Source: Vibrio sp. Of7-15
Lineage (GTDB): Bacteria > Pseudomonadota > Gammaproteobacteria > Enterobacterales > Vibrionaceae
DNA length: 64,000 nucleotides
Direction: 5' to 3'
Assembly: GCF_022347565.1 (NCBI RefSeq)
Contig: NZ_JAKRGH010000023.1
Coordinates: 1 to 64,000, forward strand
Position numbers and translations under genes: made by a program. Below the pieces are notes generated by a model. It had not been told where the DNA came from and made no database searches. It saw only the letters and a program-made list of their open reading frames with translations. Of the stretch, positions 9,060 through 18,122 are shown one piece after another (position 1 is the stretch's first letter; each line of letters begins with the position of its first letter).

Positions 9060-9878
9060 TTAAAAAAGTTTTTCCATTTCTTCAGCACGAATTACGGCAG
9101 CTTGCATCGCTTTTGCCACAATTTCACTGAGTTGATGTTCATTAAACGTGCGTAGCGCTTCGGCGGTCGTGCCACCTTTTGAAGTGACTTGTTCACGTAG
9201 GGTTGAAAGTTCGGTGGTTGGGTTCGCAACGACCATTTCAGCCGCACCTAATGCGGACTGCTGTACTAGCTGGCGAGCAGTGTCGGCATCAAAACCTTGC
9301 TTGATGGCTTCGGCTTGCATGGCTTCCATGAATAAGAAAAAGTACGCAGGTGCGCTGCCTGCGGCAGCAATAATGGCGTTAATGCCAGATTCTTGCTCTA
9401 CCCAAGATACTTCTCCTACTGCGGTCATCAGATCTGATGCGAAGGTTTTATCGACTTCAGGGACCTCAGAAGCAGCAAATAGCCCACTCATGCCTTTACC
9501 GATCAAAGAAGGTGTATTTGGCATTACACGGATTAAATTCAGTTGGGTGTTAAACATTTCGTTCAAACGTTGAACGGAAATGCCAGCGGCAATGGAAATC
9601 ACCAGTTTGCCACTAAAGTCAACAGCATGAAGCTCTTTGGCAACCTCTTCCATTAACTGGGGTTTGACTGAGAGCACAATAACGTCTGCTTCTTGTGCCG
9701 CTTTTAAGTTATTAGAGTCGGTGTTGATGCCATAATCAGTGGCTAAAGGCTCACGGCGTGCAGCACTGGGTGCGGTTGCGGTGATCTTATCGGCGGCATA
9801 ACCACTTGCTACTAACCCCGCAATGATGGAGCGAGCCATATTACCCGCACCAATAAACGTGATCTTTCGTTGTTCCAT
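9060..9878 (-). CDS. proC: Pyrroline-5-carboxylate reductase
   Basis: ProC performs the last step of proline synthesis, reducing delta-1-pyrroline-5-carboxylate with NAD(P)H. The 272-residue protein begins with the Rossmann motif FIGAGNMARSIIAGL. It carries RVMPNTPSLIGKGMSG and AAAGSAPAYFFLF in the middle and the C-terminal P5CR signature EQVTSKGGTTAEAL. The length is normal. It stands between yggS (27 bp upstream) and yggT. Confidence 0.97.
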   Translation of the reverse strand: MEQRKITFIGAGNMARSIIAGLVASGYAADKITATAPSAARREPLATDYGINTDSNNLKAAQEADVIVLSVKPQLMEEVAKELHAVDFSGKLVISIAAGISVQRLNEMFNTQLNLIRVMPNTPSLIGKGMSGLFAASEVPEVDKTFASDLMTAVGEVSWVEQESGINAIIAAAGSAPAYFFLFMEAMQAEAIKQGFDADTARQLVQQSALGAAEMVVANPTTELSTLREQVTSKGGTTAEALRTFNEHQLSEIVAKAMQAAVIRAEEMEKLF

Positions 9879-9904
9879 GTGTTCGGCTCCTTGCCTAACG
9901 CGTT

Positions 9905-10618
9905 TTACTTATTGGTTTTATTGTAATCTCGAGCACCAAAAATCGCGGTGCCGATCCGTACCATGGTACTGCCAGCTGTAATCGCAGCATCCATGTCTCC
10001 ACTCATCCCCATAGAGAGGGTATCGATTTGTGGATACTGCTCTTTGAGTTGTTCTTGTAACGCTGCCAAATGTGAAAATGCGGCAAGTTGTTCATCGTAG
10101 GTGCTCACATTGGCTGGAATAGACATTAATCCGCGTAGTTCAATATTCGGCATTGTTTCGATAGCGGCTGCCAGTTCAAGCACCTGCTCATCAGTGGTAC
10201 CTGACTTACTTGCTTCTCCACTGGTGTTTACTTGAATCAAAACTTGCAGTGGAGGCATGTGCGCAGGTCGCTGATCATTAAGCCGTTGAGCTATCTTTAA
10301 TCTATCTACTGAGTGTACCCAATCGAAGTACTCAGCAACAGGCTTGGTTTTATTGGACTGAATAGGGCCAATAAAGTGCCATTTTAATTTCGTGGCTGTA
10401 TCGTGTTCGTTAAAGTGCTGAACTTTTTCAACGCCTTCTTGAACATAGTTTTCGCCAAATTCTGTTTGGCCTGCCTCGATTGCCGCTTCCAGTGCTTCTA
10501 TCGGTTTGGTTTTACTTACCGCCAGTAATTGCACAGAACCGGAGACTCGACCACATTTTTGTTCGGTAGCAAGTATCTGATTGATGACCTGCTCAATGTT
10601 TTGCTTGATACTAGACAT
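9905..10618 (-). CDS. yggS: YggS-family pyridoxal phosphate homeostasis protein
   Basis: YggS binds pyridoxal 5'-phosphate and maintains vitamin B6 and amino-acid homeostasis; it has no known catalysis. The 237-residue single TIM-barrel domain has the PLP lysine in LLAVSKTKP (Lys36). WHFIGPIQSNKTKP, SVDRLKIA and LSMGMSGDMDAAI near the C terminus bind the phosphate. It is divergent from pilT, with only about 20 bp between start codons, so the promoters must overlap the coding ends. Confidence 0.97.
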   Translation of the reverse strand: MSSIKQNIEQVINQILATEQKCGRVSGSVQLLAVSKTKPIEALEAAIEAGQTEFGENYVQEGVEKVQHFNEHDTATKLKWHFIGPIQSNKTKPVAEYFDWVHSVDRLKIAQRLNDQRPAHMPPLQVLIQVNTSGEASKSGTTDEQVLELAAAIETMPNIELRGLMSIPANVSTYDEQLAAFSHLAALQEQLKEQYPQIDTLSMGMSGDMDAAITAGSTMVRIGTAIFGARDYNKTNK

Positions 10619-10641
10619 AATTGACTTTACTGAGGAATGTT

Positions 10642-11679
10642 ATGGATATCACCGAATTATTGGACTTTAGTGTAAAGCATAATGCGTCAGATCTACATCT
10701 TTCTGCGGGGGTTCCACCCATGGTTCGTGTGGATGGTGAAGTAAGAAAGCTCAGCTTACCTCCTTTTAGCCACGCCGATGTGCATCGTTTGGTTTTCGAT
10801 ATTATGAACGATAGTCAGCGCAGTGAATATGAGGAAAATCTCGAAGTCGACTTTTCTTTTGAATTGCCTAATGTGGGGCGCTTTAGGGTTAACGCTTTTA
10901 ATCAGGCACGTGGTTGTGCGGCTGTCTTTCGTACTATTCCCGTTGAGATCCCTACATTAGAAGGCCTTGGTGCTCCTGAAATTTTCACGCAAATGGCGAA
11001 TTACCAAAAGGGTTTGGTATTGGTGACTGGGCCGACAGGGTCAGGTAAATCAACGACGTTGGCCGCGATGGTGAATTACATTAATGAAAACTACAACAAA
11101 CACATTCTGACCATTGAAGATCCGATTGAATTTGTTCATGAAAATAAGAAATGTTTGTTAAATCAGCGTGAAGTTCACCGCGATACCAACAGCTTTAAAG
11201 CAGCCCTTCGCTCAGCCCTTCGTGAAGATCCGGATGTGATTTTAGTGGGGGAGCTTCGTGATCAAGAAACCATTAGCTTAGCATTAACGGCGGCGGAAAC
11301 GGGTCACTTAGTGTTTGGTACGTTACACACCAGCTCCGCGGCGAAAACGGTGGATCGGATCATTGATGTGTTCCCTGGTAATGATAAAGCCATGGTGCGT
11401 TCGATGCTGTCTGAATCCTTGCGTGCTGTGGTTGCCCAAACGCTGTTAAAACGTGTTGGTGGTGGCCGTGTTGCTTGCCATGAAATTATGATCGCGACCC
11501 CAGCGATTCGTAACCTGATCCGTGAAGACAAAGTGGCTCAAATGTATTCTATTATTCAAACAGGCTCTGCAATGGGTATGCAAACCATGGAGCAAAACTC
11601 TAAGCTACTACTGGCGCAAGGGTTAGTGGATATGGAAGAAATCAATAATAAAGTTGAGTCATCGGGCGTAGGGTTTTAA
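10642..11679 (+). CDS. pilT: Type IV pilus retraction ATPase PilT
   Basis: PilT is the hexameric ATPase that powers depolymerisation of type IV pili for twitching motility and DNA uptake. The 345-residue product has an N-terminal PAS-like part and a RecA-like core. The core shows Walker A GPTGSGKST, the Asp box around TIEDPIEF, Walker B DPDVILVGELRD and the His box TGHLVFGTLHT. The C-terminal AIRNLIREDK resembles the conserved AIRNLIRE retraction motif. I start at the ATG at 10642 with GAGGA upstream. It is followed after 2 bp by pilU. Confidence 0.97.
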   Translation: MDITELLDFSVKHNASDLHLSAGVPPMVRVDGEVRKLSLPPFSHADVHRLVFDIMNDSQRSEYEENLEVDFSFELPNVGRFRVNAFNQARGCAAVFRTIPVEIPTLEGLGAPEIFTQMANYQKGLVLVTGPTGSGKSTTLAAMVNYINENYNKHILTIEDPIEFVHENKKCLLNQREVHRDTNSFKAALRSALREDPDVILVGELRDQETISLALTAAETGHLVFGTLHTSSAAKTVDRIIDVFPGNDKAMVRSMLSESLRAVVAQTLLKRVGGGRVACHEIMIATPAIRNLIREDKVAQMYSIIQTGSAMGMQTMEQNSKLLLAQGLVDMEEINNKVESSGVGF

Positions 11680-11681
11680 TT

Positions 11682-12788
11682 ATGGAACTGAATCGACTAC
11701 TGGAACAAATGATCAGCCAAAAAGCGTCTGATTTGTACATTACAGTGGACGCACCTTGTTTACTACGGGTACATGGTCAGCTGCAAGCCAATGGTGAAAA
11801 GTTGAATCGGGCAGGGGTAGATAAGCTTCTGGCTGAGATGATGGATAAAGAGCGTCATGAGGAATTTTATGAGTCTTTAGAGGCGAACTTTGCCATTGTT
11901 CGTGACTGTGGTCGATTCCGTGTTAGCGCATTTTGGCAGCGTGAGCAGCCGGGGGCGGTGATCCGTCGGATTGAAACGCAAATCCCTACCATGCAGGAGC
12001 TGGAACTTCCCGGGGTGATGCAAAATCTTGCGATTGCCAAACGTGGGTTAATTCTAGTGGTGGGGGCGACAGGATCGGGTAAATCCACCACCATGGCTGC
12101 CATGACTGGGTTTCGTAATGATAACCGAACTGGTCATATTCTAACGGTGGAAGATCCGATTGAATTTGTGCACCCTCACAATAAGTGCATAGTAACTCAG
12201 CGTGAAGTGGGATTAGACACCGCCAGCTATGAAGTGGCGTTAAAAAATTCGCTACGCCAAGCGCCAGATATGATCTTGATTGGTGAGATCCGTTCTCGTG
12301 AGACGATGGAATATGCCATGACGTTTGCAGAAACAGGGCATCTTTGCATGGCAACCTTACATGCGAATAATGCCAACCAAGCACTGGAGCGAATTTTACA
12401 TTTGGTGCCGAAAGAGCGTCGTGAGCAATTTTTATTTGATTTGTCGATGAATCTAAAAGGGGTGATTGCTCAGCAGTTGATCCCGGATATTAATGGCAAT
12501 GGTCGTCATGGGGCGTTTGAAGTTTTACTGAATTCTCCTCGTATGGCGGATTTAATTCGTCGTGGAGAGCTACATGAGTTGAAAGCGACCATGGCAAAAT
12601 CCCGTGAAGCAGGCATGTGTACGTTTGATCAATCTCTATATGACCTAGTTATTGCTGGCAAAGTGAATGAAAATGACGCCTTGCACAGTGCAGATTCTGC
12701 CAATGATTTGCGTTTAATGCTGAAAACAAAACGTGGTGATGGGTATGGTGGTGGTTCATTAGATAACGTAACGTTAGATATGGATTAG
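11682..12788 (+). CDS. pilU: PilT-like ATPase PilU
   Basis: PilU is a paralogue of PilT that assists pilus retraction, acting with PilT under load. The 368-residue product has Walker A GATGSGKSTTMAAM, Asp box TVEDPIEF, Walker B APDMILIGEIRS and His box TGHLCMATLHA. Its C-terminal tail is longer than in PilT and ends in a Gly-rich, acidic stretch. It begins 2 bp after pilT, so the two are coupled. The start ATG is unambiguous. Confidence 0.97.
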   Translation: MELNRLLEQMISQKASDLYITVDAPCLLRVHGQLQANGEKLNRAGVDKLLAEMMDKERHEEFYESLEANFAIVRDCGRFRVSAFWQREQPGAVIRRIETQIPTMQELELPGVMQNLAIAKRGLILVVGATGSGKSTTMAAMTGFRNDNRTGHILTVEDPIEFVHPHNKCIVTQREVGLDTASYEVALKNSLRQAPDMILIGEIRSRETMEYAMTFAETGHLCMATLHANNANQALERILHLVPKERREQFLFDLSMNLKGVIAQQLIPDINGNGRHGAFEVLLNSPRMADLIRRGELHELKATMAKSREAGMCTFDQSLYDLVIAGKVNENDALHSADSANDLRLMLKTKRGDGYGGGSLDNVTLDMD

Positions 12789-12859
12789 AGAATGAAGCAA
12801 AACCATTAAGCGATGGTAGCAGATAGGGCGATGAGCATAAAAGCAGGAGGCTGAGGTTG

Positions 12860-13273
12860 ATGAAGGATCGTTTTTGGCAAAGTTTCGCTTTTACTTGGCT
12901 GATGTTCTTTAGCCTGCTGTTCTTTAGTTTAGCCACAAAAATTTACCTGACTTTTCCGGTGTTCTCGTTTATTGGCTACAGCGGTGTGATTGTCGGTATG
13001 CTGGTGGCACTTAATTATGCCCACCTAAAATGGCACTACATCGTACACAGCTGTTCATTGATTTTTTTTGGGACCTTAGCTTCTCTCGACATCATTATGT
13101 CGAAAGGAGAAATGGCGGCGTCATGGGCTCAAGTGAGTTGGATTGGCTTAAATGAAGAGAATTTAGATGATTATATTCAAGTGCTGATTGTACTTTTGAA
13201 TATTTTTACGGGGAGTTTAGCCGCAAATGGGTTGTTCTGCGGCTTAAACCAAGGCAACAAAATGAAGCCGTGA
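12860..13273 (+). CDS. Conserved small membrane protein, four predicted helices
   Basis: I do not recognise this 137-residue protein. It has four hydrophobic segments, near residues 8-28, 33-52, 60-80 and 107-130. Between the last two lies a polar, acidic loop containing GLNEENLDD. There are no catalytic motifs. The ATG at 12860 has a strong SD (AGGAGG, 12845-12850); an in-frame TTG one codon upstream is less likely. It lies 71 bp after pilU on the same strand and is convergent with ruvX. A role with the retraction ATPases is possible but only suggested by position. Confidence 0.75.
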   Translation: MKDRFWQSFAFTWLMFFSLLFFSLATKIYLTFPVFSFIGYSGVIVGMLVALNYAHLKWHYIVHSCSLIFFGTLASLDIIMSKGEMAASWAQVSWIGLNEENLDDYIQVLIVLLNIFTGSLAANGLFCGLNQGNKMKP

Positions 13274-13296
13274 GGCACTAAAAGTGAACTGGGGGA

Positions 13297-13728
13297 TTAG
13301 CCCCACTGGCGTTCAAACCAGCTTTCTAAAATGACGACCGCAGATTGGCAATCCACATTCCCTTTAGATAGTGCTTTGTAACCGCCATGGCTAAATAATT
13401 CCGCACGAGCTTCTACGGTTGATAAGCGTTCATCATGCAACTCAACCGCAAGACCAAATCGACCATGCAAACGGTTAGCGAATTTTTTTGCACGTGGTGT
13501 GATGGCGTCCAATGCTTTGCCTTCTAAATCCAGCGGTAAACCTACCACGATCAAATCAGGCTGCCATTCTTTAATGGTGGCTTCAATGTCATCCCAATTA
13601 GGAATTCCATCGTTGGCCTTAAACGCTTTTAATGGGCTAGCAGTCCCTGTGATTTCTTGGCCTATGGCAGACCCAATGCTTTTTACACCGTAATCAAAAG
13701 AAAGAATGGTGCGAGTTGTGTTGCTCAT
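13297..13728 (-). CDS. ruvX: Holliday-junction resolvase-like protein RuvX (YqgF)
   Basis: This RNase H-fold protein is implicated in pre-16S rRNA 5'-end maturation and possibly in junction resolution. The 143-residue product has the first catalytic Asp in [15 protein letters not shown] and the second acidic motif in [23 protein letters not shown] and the last Asp in [12 protein letters not shown] follow. Its start overlaps the yqgE stop by 4 bp, an E. coli-like arrangement. Confidence 0.95.
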   Translation of the reverse strand: MSNTTRTILSFDYGVKSIGSAIGQEITGTASPLKAFKANDGIPNWDDIEATIKEWQPDLIVVGLPLDLEGKALDAITPRAKKFANRLHGRFGLAVELHDERLSTVEARAELFSHGGYKALSKGNVDCQSAVVILESWFERQWG

Positions 13729-14288
13729 GAATGTCCTACTTCGGTAGAAAGGTTAGCGACGTTGATACCAAGCTGCTGAACGGCTTTTTGCCAACGCTCA
13801 TTAATTGGGGTGTTAAAAATAACGGCAGGATCCGCTTCAATGGTTAGCCAAGTATTTTCACTCAACTCTTTTTCAAGTTGTCCTGCATCCCAGCCAGCAT
13901 AGCCTAACGTTACTAAAAACTTATCGGGTTCTGATTCTGTGCCTAAAATGGCTAAGATGTCTTTGGACGTCGTGACCGTAATTTGATCCGTCATGCTAAG
14001 ACTAGAGCCGTAGTCGTCTTTAGGTAAGTGCAGTACAAAACCGCGATCATCTGCGACTGGGCCACCACTTAATACTGGCTGTTTAAGGCTGTGTTCGTTA
14101 TTAATTGGCAAAGTACGTTCGATTTCGATTTGATCCAGCATTTCGCCAATGGAAATATCAATCGGCTGATTGATCAGCAGGCCCATAGCGCCATCGCTAT
14201 CGTGCTCGCAAATATAGATAACCCCACGCTGAAACAATGGGTCTTTCATATTAGGCATTGCCACCAAAAAGTGGTTAGTGAGATCCAT
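13725..14288 (-). CDS. yqgE: YqgE/AlgH family protein
   Basis: This is a 187-residue protein of the UPF0301 (AlgH) family. The family N terminus ([20 protein letters not shown]) and the conserved [12 protein letters not shown] [18 protein letters not shown] and [12 protein letters not shown] motifs are all visible. The function is unclear; AlgH was named for an effect on alginate genes in Pseudomonas. It forms the middle of the gshB-yqgE-ruvX run. Confidence 0.95.
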   Translation of the reverse strand: MDLTNHFLVAMPNMKDPLFQRGVIYICEHDSDGAMGLLINQPIDISIGEMLDQIEIERTLPINNEHSLKQPVLSGGPVADDRGFVLHLPKDDYGSSLSMTDQITVTTSKDILAILGTESEPDKFLVTLGYAGWDAGQLEKELSENTWLTIEADPAVIFNTPINERWQKAVQQLGINVANLSTEVGHS

Positions 14289-14369
14289 ATAGCGTCCTTA
14301 TTGTTGTGTATTATGGTGGCTCGTAATACAGGTAAAACGGAAAGGTTCTACCTGTAAGTGCAGTGTTGG

Positions 14370-15320
14370 TTATTGATTGATACGGCGTTCAATCGCGTCC
14401 ATTAACTTACCAGTAATCGAAATATCAGCAAAGGCGGCTTCAATTTCGCGAATACACGTTGGGCTAGTGACATTAATTTCCGTTAGCTTGTCGCCAATTA
14501 CATCAAGACCAACGAAGACTAACCCTTTTTCTTTTAGTATAGGCGCAACTGTTTCAGCTATTTGACGATCTGTTTCACTCAATGGGCGAGCTTCACCTCG
14601 GCCACCAGCCGCTAGGTTGCCTCGTGTTTCCCCTTTAGCAGGAATACGGGCTAAGCAATAAGGCATTGGTTCGCCATCCACCACTAAGATGCGCTTATCA
14701 CCATTGGTAATGTCAGGCACAAAAGTTTGCGCCATGCAGTAAGTTTGACCATGGTTGGTTAACGTTTCGATGATCACTGAAAGGTTTGGATCCCCGGCTT
14801 TTACACGGAAAATGGATGCGCCGCCCATGCCATCTAAAGGTTTTAAGATCACATCACCATGTTCTTCTTGGAATTGTTTGATCTTTTCTGCTTTGCGGGT
14901 CACGACTGTGGTTGGTGTTAGATCTGGGAACCACGCTGTGAACAGTTTTTCATTACAGTCACGTAGGCTTTGTGGTTTGTTGACGATCAAAGCACCTTCG
15001 TCTTCTGCACGCTCAAGGATGTAAGTCGCGTAGATGTATTCAGTATCGAATGGTGGATCTTTACGCATTAATACTGCGTCAAGTTCGCATAAGTTGATGC
15101 TTTGCTCTGAGGTAAATTCGTACCAACCGTTTGGATCTTCTTTAACCGTAACCACTTTGGTGTCTGCAACGGCATTGCCTTGATCGAGGTGAAGGTCACT
15201 CATCTCCATGTAATGGATTTCCCAACCGCGGCGTTGTGCTTCCAGCATCATGGCAAAGCTAGAGTCTTTTTTAATGTTAATGGACGAGATCGGGTCCATT
15301 ACAATGCCTAATTTGATCAT
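14370..15320 (-). CDS. gshB: Glutathione synthetase
   Basis: GshB joins gamma-glutamylcysteine and glycine with ATP, the second step of glutathione synthesis. The 316-residue ATP-grasp protein starts MIKLGIVMDPISSINIKKDS. It has MRKDPPFD, LKPLDGMGGASIF (ATP loop) and ITNGDKRILVVDGEP, and ends with FVGLDVIGDKLTEINVTSPT. I use the ATG at 15320, with GGAG six bases upstream; a longer reading frame upstream overlaps rsmE and does not resemble the family. rsmE ends 13 bp before it. Confidence 0.96.
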   Translation of the reverse strand: MIKLGIVMDPISSINIKKDSSFAMMLEAQRRGWEIHYMEMSDLHLDQGNAVADTKVVTVKEDPNGWYEFTSEQSINLCELDAVLMRKDPPFDTEYIYATYILERAEDEGALIVNKPQSLRDCNEKLFTAWFPDLTPTTVVTRKAEKIKQFQEEHGDVILKPLDGMGGASIFRVKAGDPNLSVIIETLTNHGQTYCMAQTFVPDITNGDKRILVVDGEPMPYCLARIPAKGETRGNLAAGGRGEARPLSETDRQIAETVAPILKEKGLVFVGLDVIGDKLTEINVTSPTCIREIEAAFADISITGKLMDAIERRINQ

Positions 15321-15333
15321 TTTTTTCTCCAGT

Positions 15334-16065
15334 TTAGCCAAGATCGCCGAAACGAACTTGTAGGGCAGTAATAGCAGTGAGTGCTGCAGTTTCAGTGCGA
15401 AGAACACGAGGACCAAGCAACGTTTCTTCAAATTGGTATTGTTCTGTCATGCTGATTTCATCGGCAGACAAGCCACCTTCAGGGCCAATTAATAAACGTA
15501 CGTCTTTCACGGGCTCTGGTAGGGTATTAATGGAATATTTTGCACGTGGGTGTAGGTTCAGCTTTAAACCGTCGTATTCTTCAGCGCACCATTCTTCCAA
15601 GTGCATGATAGGGCGAATAACGGGTACGGTATTTCTGCCTGATTGCTCACATGCACTGATCGCAATCTTTTGCCATTGCGCAAGTTTTTTTTCAAAGCGC
15701 TCAGCGTTTAACTTCACACCGCAGCGCTCAGAGATAAGAGGGGTAATGGTATTTACACCTAACTCGACGGATTTTTGAATCGTAAATTCCATTTTATCGC
15801 CACGTGACACCACTTGACCTAAGTGGATATCTAATGGGGATTCACTACTGCGTTCAACGCGTTGTGTTACCTCAACATCAACTTTCTTTTTTGATACTGA
15901 GTGGATAACGGCTGGGAACTCAGCACCTGAGCCATCAAAAAGCAGGACTTCTTGTCCAGCCGCCATACGTAAGACTCGGCCAACGTGGCCTGCTGCATCT
16001 TCACTAAGCGCAACAATGCCCAGAGTAGTGATTAACTCTGGGTGGTGGATTCTTGGAATTCTCAT
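15334..16065 (-). CDS. rsmE: 16S rRNA (uracil1498-N3)-methyltransferase
   Basis: RsmE methylates U1498 in the decoding region of 16S rRNA. The 243-residue SPOUT-class protein has an N-terminal PUA-like part starting RIPRIHHPE. The trefoil-knot SAM site follows in [14 protein letters not shown] and [16 protein letters not shown]. It starts the rsmE-gshB-yqgE-ruvX run after endA. Confidence 0.96.
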   Translation of the reverse strand: MRIPRIHHPELITTLGIVALSEDAAGHVGRVLRMAAGQEVLLFDGSGAEFPAVIHSVSKKKVDVEVTQRVERSSESPLDIHLGQVVSRGDKMEFTIQKSVELGVNTITPLISERCGVKLNAERFEKKLAQWQKIAISACEQSGRNTVPVIRPIMHLEEWCAEEYDGLKLNLHPRAKYSINTLPEPVKDVRLLIGPEGGLSADEISMTEQYQFEETLLGPRVLRTETAALTAITALQVRFGDLG

Positions 16066-16102
16066 GGCTGTGATTCGCGCCTATTTCTGAAATAACAAGG
16101 GT

Positions 16103-16132
16103 ATGCCCTCTAACATGGATGCTAGAGGGCAT
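16103..16132. terminator. Hairpin between endA and rsmE
   Basis: Ten-base arms ATGCCCTCTA and TAGAGGGCAT enclose a ten-base loop, about 20 bp past the endA stop codon on the minus strand. No T run follows on that strand, so it is a weak or rho-assisted terminator at best. Confidence 0.45.
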
Positions 16133-16151
16133 AATTACAACCCTATAAAGG

Positions 16152-16874
16152 TTATGGCGTACAGGACCTATAAACAAATTGGTTGTGGTTGCCTTGAATT
16201 TTCGCAATACGGCGGTCTCGTTCACATTCCCATGGGCTCACAGGGTGCAGTTTGTCCCACGCTTCCATTAACTGGCGCTGTGCTTTGGATAAGTTAAAAC
16301 GATACTCTTGATTCATGTATAAATAAGTACGGGCGATGGCACCACGAGCTTGTTCTGGTGGCTCTGCGACACGCTGTTTGAAGTCCACTTTAAATTCGCA
16401 CTGGCCATAGTAGGCCCCATTGTCTCCGTTCCATTGACTGAATCGGAAGTTGGAACGATCGCCGTTCACCTCCCCGATTGCCGGGGTTAGGTTATGTAGA
16501 TCAGCTTCCATTAAACGAAAGGTTTTATCGTTTTTGGAGCAATTTTTTCGTCCGCCATCTTGCCAGCATTGGCGCTGATGCCCAAATTGCCAAGCTGGCA
16601 CCACATGCTCCCACTCAATACGACTAGCGCGTGGGAGCTGCTTACGAACGTTGTAACCACAACTTTCTAAATCTGGAATGCCTTTCTTTTTGTTTTTCCA
16701 AGTAATGTCACAGCCACAGTAAAAAGAGGTAGGGTGATCTAAATAGATTTTCACGGCCTCTTTTTTAGCTTTAGAAAAAGAACTTGGGGGAGCGGCATGG
16801 CTAGCGGTGGTTCCAAGAGTGAAGGTTAAACAAAGAGACGTGAGACAGAAGCGTTTAAAAAATAAGTAAGTCAT
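16152..16874 (-). CDS. endA: Secreted endonuclease I (Vvn/Dns type)
   Basis: This is a periplasmic or secreted non-specific nuclease of the endonuclease I family. The 240-residue precursor has a signal peptide with cleavage after SHA (about residue 27). The beta-beta-alpha metal motif [14 protein letters not shown] holds the catalytic His, and the metal/phosphate-binding [16 protein letters not shown] follows. Eight cysteines, among them the FYCGCD pair, match the disulphides of the Vibrio vulnificus enzyme Vvn. In Vibrio such nucleases limit DNA uptake and degrade extracellular DNA. E. coli has the same endA-rsmE-gshB order. Confidence 0.95.
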   Translation of the reverse strand: MTYLFFKRFCLTSLCLTFTLGTTASHAAPPSSFSKAKKEAVKIYLDHPTSFYCGCDITWKNKKKGIPDLESCGYNVRKQLPRASRIEWEHVVPAWQFGHQRQCWQDGGRKNCSKNDKTFRLMEADLHNLTPAIGEVNGDRSNFRFSQWNGDNGAYYGQCEFKVDFKQRVAEPPEQARGAIARTYLYMNQEYRFNLSKAQRQLMEAWDKLHPVSPWECERDRRIAKIQGNHNQFVYRSCTP

Positions 16875-17038
16875 AACACTATTGATTTTATGATGATTAA
16901 TGCTAGTTAGAGTAGCAGCTTAGTGATGATTTACTAACTTCTGGTTCGAGTGTAATCACAACTTTTGTGTATGTGTATGAAAACTGAACGGAATGCGATT
17001 ATTATATAAAAACGGGGAATGGTTGATGGGCAAGGGTT

Positions 17039-18079
17039 ATGAAACAAATACTGATCATGTTGTGTGTGGTTTTATCAGTATGTGTCTACTCTGCGAAAGC
17101 TGCGGATGTCCTTTTTATTAATCCTGGATACCCAACAGAAAGTTTTTGGCAGGATGTGGATAGTTTCAATTTAAATAGCGCAGAAACATTAGGATTGACG
17201 CTTTCTACCTATCATGCAAATCGTGATCATATTGCGATGATTGAGTATTTAGAGCAGCGGGTTAGAGAAGACAACTTACCTCGCTATATTTTACTCGTGA
17301 ATGAAAAGCAAGCGGCATTAAAAATGCTGAGTGTCCTAGAAAACCAATTTGTTTATGTGCAGCTTATTTTAAATGATCTGACCCCTCAGCAAAAAAGCAC
17401 TTTGTCTCCTTATTGGCGGCAATACTTATTACCAAGCATTATTCCTGATAATAATTTTGCGGGATTCACAACGGCGGAATCTTTGTTTGAAAAAGGAGAG
17501 CGAGCAGCAGGACAAATTGCCATTATTGCCGGAGATAGAGCGACACCAGCTTCTATAATGAGAAGTCGAGGCGCTCTCGATTTTATTCAGTTGCAGCCTA
17601 AACTTGAATTAACCCAAGTGATTTATGGTGACTGGCGAGAAAAGCTAGCATATCGACAAACGAAAGTGCTGTTAAGGCGCTACCCCAAATTGAGATATGT
17701 ATGGACTGCGAATGATTTGATGGCTTTTGGCGCGATTAAAGCCATTGAGGAAAGCTCGAAAAGGTTAGGGAAAGATATTGTTATTAGCACGGTTAATACG
17801 TCTCATCGTGTTTTAAAAGCGCTTCAAGCTGGGAAAGTGTCAGTATTGGCGGGGGGGCATTTTGCTGCAGGGGGACTTGCCTTGTTTATGATCAAGCAAC
17901 ATGCCCAAGGAAAAGCGGTAACTTGGCCTATGGAATTGCCGTTATTTCGTTTGATCGAACCAGAAACTGATTTGTTCCAGCGTTTATTGGACAGTAATTG
18001 GCAGGGAATGTCTTTTGAATCATTGGGTATCAAACCTATTAGTGTCCATACCTCAAGGTTTCCGTCAGATAATTCGTAA
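17039..18079 (+). CDS. Periplasmic sugar-binding-like protein paired with a diguanylate cyclase
   Basis: The 346-residue protein has a clear signal peptide ending SAKA just before ADVLFINPGYP. The rest looks like a type I periplasmic binding protein (RbsB/LuxP-like fold). The first lobe opens with VLFINPGYPTESFWQDV, and the second has GQIAIIAGDRATPAS, YVWTANDLMAFGAIKAIEE and SVLAGGHFAAGGLALFM. No transporter permease or ATPase gene is nearby. Instead a membrane GGDEF protein starts 43 bp downstream on the same strand. I infer a ligand-sensing partner of that cyclase rather than a transport component. The ligand cannot be told from sequence. The pair interrupts the endA-sprT neighbourhood found in E. 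coli. Confidence 0.85.
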   Translation: MKQILIMLCVVLSVCVYSAKAADVLFINPGYPTESFWQDVDSFNLNSAETLGLTLSTYHANRDHIAMIEYLEQRVREDNLPRYILLVNEKQAALKMLSVLENQFVYVQLILNDLTPQQKSTLSPYWRQYLLPSIIPDNNFAGFTTAESLFEKGERAAGQIAIIAGDRATPASIMRSRGALDFIQLQPKLELTQVIYGDWREKLAYRQTKVLLRRYPKLRYVWTANDLMAFGAIKAIEESSKRLGKDIVISTVNTSHRVLKALQAGKVSVLAGGHFAAGGLALFMIKQHAQGKAVTWPMELPLFRLIEPETDLFQRLLDSNWQGMSFESLGIKPISVHTSRFPSDNS

Positions 18080-18122
18080 TCGGTTATCAGCTCATCATTA
18101 TACAGAGTAGATTTTAAGCAGA

